The translations under genes were made by a program, and so were the position numbers. The notes beneath the pieces were generated by a model. It was not told where the DNA came from. It was given only the letters and a program-made list of their open reading frames with translations, and did not search any database. From the NCBI GenBank assembly GCA_030762175.1, contig CM060837.1:7892001-7956000 (forward strand): DNA of 64,000 bases. The letters run 5' to 3'. This document shows positions 60,783-64,000 of this stretch, one piece after another. The DNA comes from Metallyticus violacea (taxonomy: Eukaryota; Arthropoda; Insecta; Mantodea; Metallyticidae). The first letter of the stretch is position 1; each line of letters begins with the position of its first letter.

Positions 60783-61505
60783 TTAAACATGTTCACTGTT
60801 TACTATAGAACAGTCATTGTAGCATATAAACAAATTGGTATTCACAAGTTTGCTTGTAAGATGTTCACATATTATAGATGTATTGTCAGCATAAGAGATA
60901 ACATTTCTGTTTTCTCGTTGAAGTAAATTATTTATATAGATTAAGAAAAGCATAAGTCCCAGCACTGATCCCTGTGGTACCTTATTTTAGATGTATTATA
61001 GTCAGATTTAATGGTGTATATGAGGTTGCCTTTTTGCTAATTTATTTCTGTACATTGTACATGACTTTCAGGTATGGTGCTGGTAATTTATTGATTAGTC
61101 CTCTAAAACCGTAATGTTCCAATTTTTGAAATTAGGTTATCATAGATACAGAAATAATGAGATAAAGTGTTATAAATATCCAACTCAGAAGAGATTATTA
61201 TGAAATGCAGAGTCCAGGGCTATAGAGAGATCTCATATAATATCTGCTGCTTTTTTATGAATATCTTTCACATCATATTCTGTTATAGCTGTGATTGTCG
61301 ATAATTATTTCTAAAACCATGTTGAAAATTATTAAAGGTGTTATTAGATTTTAAAAAGTTATTTATTCTATTCATTATTACTTTCTCAAATATTTGCTGA
61401 AAACAGAGGTTACAGTGATTGGTCTATAGTTACTAACATCTGCAGTTGAACCTTTTTTGCGAAGTGGTCATACCACACTGATTTTTAATACATCCAGAAA
61501 TAAGC
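60783..61505 (-). pseudogene. LINE reverse transcriptase remnant in MED14 intron
   Basis: From ~61390 on the minus strand: FEKVIMNRINNFLKSNNTFN and QHGFRNNYR (RT motifs 2), then frame changes, then MLGLMLFLIYINNLLQ and VISYADNTSIICEHLTSKL (60965-60830). The catalytic YADD box reads YADN. Inactive and opposite to MED14. Confidence 0.72.
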
Positions 61506-61587
61506 CCTCAAATAACAAAGGTTCTGTGAATTTGCATTCTATGGAAAGCATTTATTGAAATCCCACTTTTATAGGTCCCTGGCCTAG

Positions 61588-61709
61588 TCCAGTAGCAGCA
61601 GCTAAAATGGGCAGTACAGTGGTGTCTCAGAATCCCACCCTGTGCCACACCCATTGTACCAGTCAGCATGGCAGCTGTTATGGTCTGCCGCACCAAGATA
61701 CTTTTCTTT
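61588..61709 (+). CDS. MED14: MED14 exon with an in-frame stop or frameshift
   Basis: From about 61596 this exon reads QQLKWAVQWCLRIPP, then ATPIVPVSMAAVMVCRTK and ILFF, ending at a GTAAGT donor in phase 0. QLKW-VQ-CL-IPP and KxLFF are hallmark MED14 blocks. The previous exon leaves in phase 1. Using the acceptor CCTAG at 61586-61587 keeps the frame but puts TAG at 61593-61595 (CAGTAGCAGCAG, possibly a former CAG). Using the upstream TTATAG acceptor (exon from 61575) avoids the stop but leaves the exon one base too long, with a frameshift before AAATGG. Neither option gives a clean coding exon, so the start is uncertain. Confidence 0.75.
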
Positions 61710-62719
61710 GTAAGTATATTTAGTAATTCAACATTTTGTTGTAAATGATCAAAGAATGTTGTATTTCCATGATTACAATGCTATTAAAAAAGGAGTCATA
61801 TTACATTGAAGTTACATTGCAAGTTACATTGTTATATTGCAATTAGTATTATTTGCATATATTTACTCTACATACAGACTTTGTTTATCTAAGTTAATTG
61901 ATAATTTTGAAATGAAAATAAATGTGGGTCCTTTATTATTTTTTTTCTACTGGTTGTCATAGCTAGAAATTGTTTACTTACTATGTCCATATGGTAACAG
62001 CATGCATTTTCATAAAATAAAGAAAATGAATACAAAAGGGTGTCTATGCTGTTTTGCTGCAAGTCCTACATGATAACAATACAGAAAGTTCTTCTCAAAC
62101 ACAAAAATATAAATTAATATGTTTTCGGACACACAGAACACGAAAATACCATCACAACATGACTACATATTTTTCAGTGGTTATATTCAGTAATAATTAT
62201 ACCTGCTTAGTTTATTAAAAAAGTAATAATTTATGTTCTCAGTTTGTGTTTAATCATGCCAATCCTTTATTCAAGCAGAGCCCTCTAAAGGGGAATGTAG
62301 GTAATAAACCCATTTTGTGACAGGCACAATCACAATTTGATTTCACAAAATACTTAAGATGTCTATACTGTATATAGTGTGAACATGGCTATTAATTGGT
62401 TTTGGAAGATGCAAATTTTTATTAAGTGTGGGAGATTACTTAGGAAAAAAATAGGCACAGTTTTATAACCATCTGCTTGGTGGAATTAAAAAATGTTAAA
62501 TAGATATCCGTGTAATTATTATTTTAGGTAATTTTTATTCTTAAAATGAAGTGTACAACTTATTAAAGGTATGGATTGTTGCAGAAGATATGACAGTTTG
62601 AAGTATTTAACTAATGATGTGAATTTTAACAGAGTTGCATTTTAAGTTATGTCTTATGGAAAAGAACACGGTATTAAAGGCATATAAGTTTATGTTTCAA
62701 AGAGACACGTGGTAAACAG
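61710..62719. other. MED14 intron, AT-rich
   Basis: Nothing recognisable between the two last MED14 exons. Confidence 0.4.
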
Positions 62720-62921
62720 TTACAGATAACCAGTGTTGGAGAATCTTATCCAAGTATAATGAATGGTGCTGCCTCTTGTGTATGATGTCAGTACAAACCT
62801 GACGCAGCTAGCTGAGAAAAGAGATCCAGGTCCTGCCACTGCAACCACTGCTGCCAACCATCAGCTGAAGCGTTTTGCAGAGTTTGGTGTGTCACAGCAG
62901 GAATGTTTCATTATTCCCTGA
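62720..62921 (+). CDS. MED14: MED14 last recognisable exon, frameshifted and prematurely stopped
   Basis: Starting after a weak AAACAG acceptor in phase 0 the exon reads LQITSVGESYPSIM, which continues KILFF of the previous exon as in other MED14s. It then shifts by one base at ATGAATGG (62762-62763). In the new frame it continues VLPLVYDVSTNLTQLAEKRD, then PGPATATTAANHQ and LKRFAEFGVSQQECFIIP. A TGA follows at 62919-62921, with TGA and TAG just after. Family proteins go on for ~20 residues (RDL-ANL-LP). The codons CTGGCCAAC after the stops still resemble that LAN block, so the region looks decayed rather than newly terminated. Confidence 0.72.
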
Positions 62922-63605
62922 ATATGATAGCTGGCCAACAGAGCCAGGCTCTTCAGGTACATTACCTTGCTGTAGTATAACACATAGATTTATACCTTAA
63001 TGGAAATAGTAATGCCTTTACAGTATTTTAATTTTTATAACTTTTACACTGCTTATACTGTACTGGTCCATATATCAGCTTCATTTAACATAAGCTGAAA
63101 CCTTGTACATCATTGGAGTCTCTTTACATGAGTTTAAATTTTCGACTGAAAAACAGTGTGTGTGAATTTTTGCCACCAAAAGGAGTTTATGACTCCCTTA
63201 TTTTGGAACAACTATATTACCATTTGTGGATGAACATTGTTTTTGGGCTTTATTTTTTGCTATAAACTGAATTGGAATGCTCCCCTTCACTTCTTATGTG
63301 GGAAATGTGAATATTCTTTACAAATTTTAGCCCTTCTCTCCTTCATCTCATAGACAGGTAAGTGATGTTGTGGCTCTATTGTAGTCTAATACAATCCAAG
63401 TTGGATCATGGTTGTACTGTTTATTCTCCTGCTAGACCATTTATTTTATGTAAGTTGAACAGCATTCGCCACTAGTATATATGTTTATTTATGGGGGCTT
63501 TTTATACTCCCCCCATTCTCAGTTTACATGCTGAAACTGATGAACTACTCTCTATTAGATCTGTGGATAATGTGTTAGCCTGTCAGCTGCACCAGGTGAC
63601 AACAA
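62922..63605. other. MED14 3' flank
   Basis: No coding signal. A CAG|GTAC at 62956-62960 could be a donor if a further exon existed, but none was seen. Confidence 0.3.
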
Positions 63606-63607
63606 CA

Positions 63608-64000
63608 GAGCTTTTATTTGGATGCGTGGCCAGCTTAAGGGGAATCAACCTGCCCTATTTCTAATCAGTCCTGTCCCCCCTACTTCTCGCCTCTCTATGT
63701 GGTGATACAAAGTCTGCTGTTGTAGAAGGTGAACATTGTGAGACCACATATTTCAGTGTTATTGTATGTTAGTGCTGTTATAATGCCAAAAGGTTTCTTT
63801 AGCATAGTATCTTCATGTATGATTTCTATGTGACAACAAACATGAGTAGAGAAGTGAGATGGTGATTTGAAGATAGATTCCCTGCTGTTCATGCACCTTG
63901 TAGAGAAACTATTCATAATCTTGTGAATATATTTAGGGAAACGGGATCTGTTCTTGATACGAAACAAAGTAAAACGCCATGTTCTTAAAAAGGAAAAACT
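63608..64000 (+). mobile_element. DUF4817-type transposon 5' part (copy 2, runs off the window)
   Basis: Matches 28612-29015 over its whole length (shared: TTTCAGTGTTATTGT, AGATAGATTCCCTGCTGTTC, TTAGGGAAAC-GG-TCTGTTCTT). It covers the noncoding leader and the start of the HTH domain (FRETGSVLDTKQSKTPCS read from the + strand). The rest lies beyond the end. Confidence 0.75.

Overview
This 64-kb window is AT-rich eukaryotic nuclear DNA from an arthropod, almost certainly an insect. The evidence is GT-AG introns, a metazoan receptor tyrosine kinase of insect type, a metazoan Mediator subunit, and dense remains of mariner/Tc1, DUF4817-type, Penelope-like (PLE), non-LTR and tRNA-derived SINE elements. 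The mix resembles large repeat-rich genomes such as cockroach, termite or stick-insect genomes. That placement is inference.

Two protein-coding loci are recognisable, both on the + strand. (1) Exons at 7239-7439, 12847-12939, 14496-14637 and 18230-18526 encode the C-terminal catalytic part of a discoidin domain receptor (DDR) kinase. Splice phases match at every junction, HRDLATRN and DFG are present, and the stop is at 18524-18526. The extracellular part, transmembrane segment and ATP-binding N-lobe lie upstream of the window. The introns are full of transposon remains. (2) Exons at 55617-55824, 60349-60507, 60613-60751, about 61588-61709 and 62720-62921 encode the C-terminal ~290 residues of Mediator subunit 14 (MED14). 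Three of these five exons carry frameshifts or in-frame stops, and no exons for the N-terminal ~1,100 residues were found between the loci. This may be a truncated, unprocessed pseudogene copy, or a real gene with assembly errors.

Region by region: 1-7.2 kb (presumably a DDR intron) holds mariner remains on both strands, a LINE 3' end and a noncoding repeat with internal ~120-bp units that recurs at 43.6-45.2 kb. 7.2-18.5 kb is the DDR exon region. 18.5-32 kb holds the likely DDR 3' UTR, several transposase fossils, a 105-bp near-perfect palindrome between (TA)n tracts, a SINE and a PLE piece. 32-38 kb is AT-rich with nothing recognisable. 38-52 kb holds R1-like and other LINE remains, mariners, inverted-repeat elements and nested SINEs. 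53-60 kb holds two PLE copies in opposite orientations, interleaved with the MED14 locus.

The most notable signal is in the PLEs. The copy at 53.0-54.6 kb ends in a stretch that can be folded by eye into a complete hammerhead ribozyme. Relics of the same core occur in the minus-strand PLE at 58.1 kb and perhaps in a family of inverted-repeat copies at 21.7, 38.6 and 40.4 kb. Several insertions can be dated relative to each other from target-site duplications: PLE piece in mariner, SINE in SINE, and SINE plus inverted repeat in PLE.

All calls rest on reading the sequence. Homology statements come from recognising family motifs, not from database searches.
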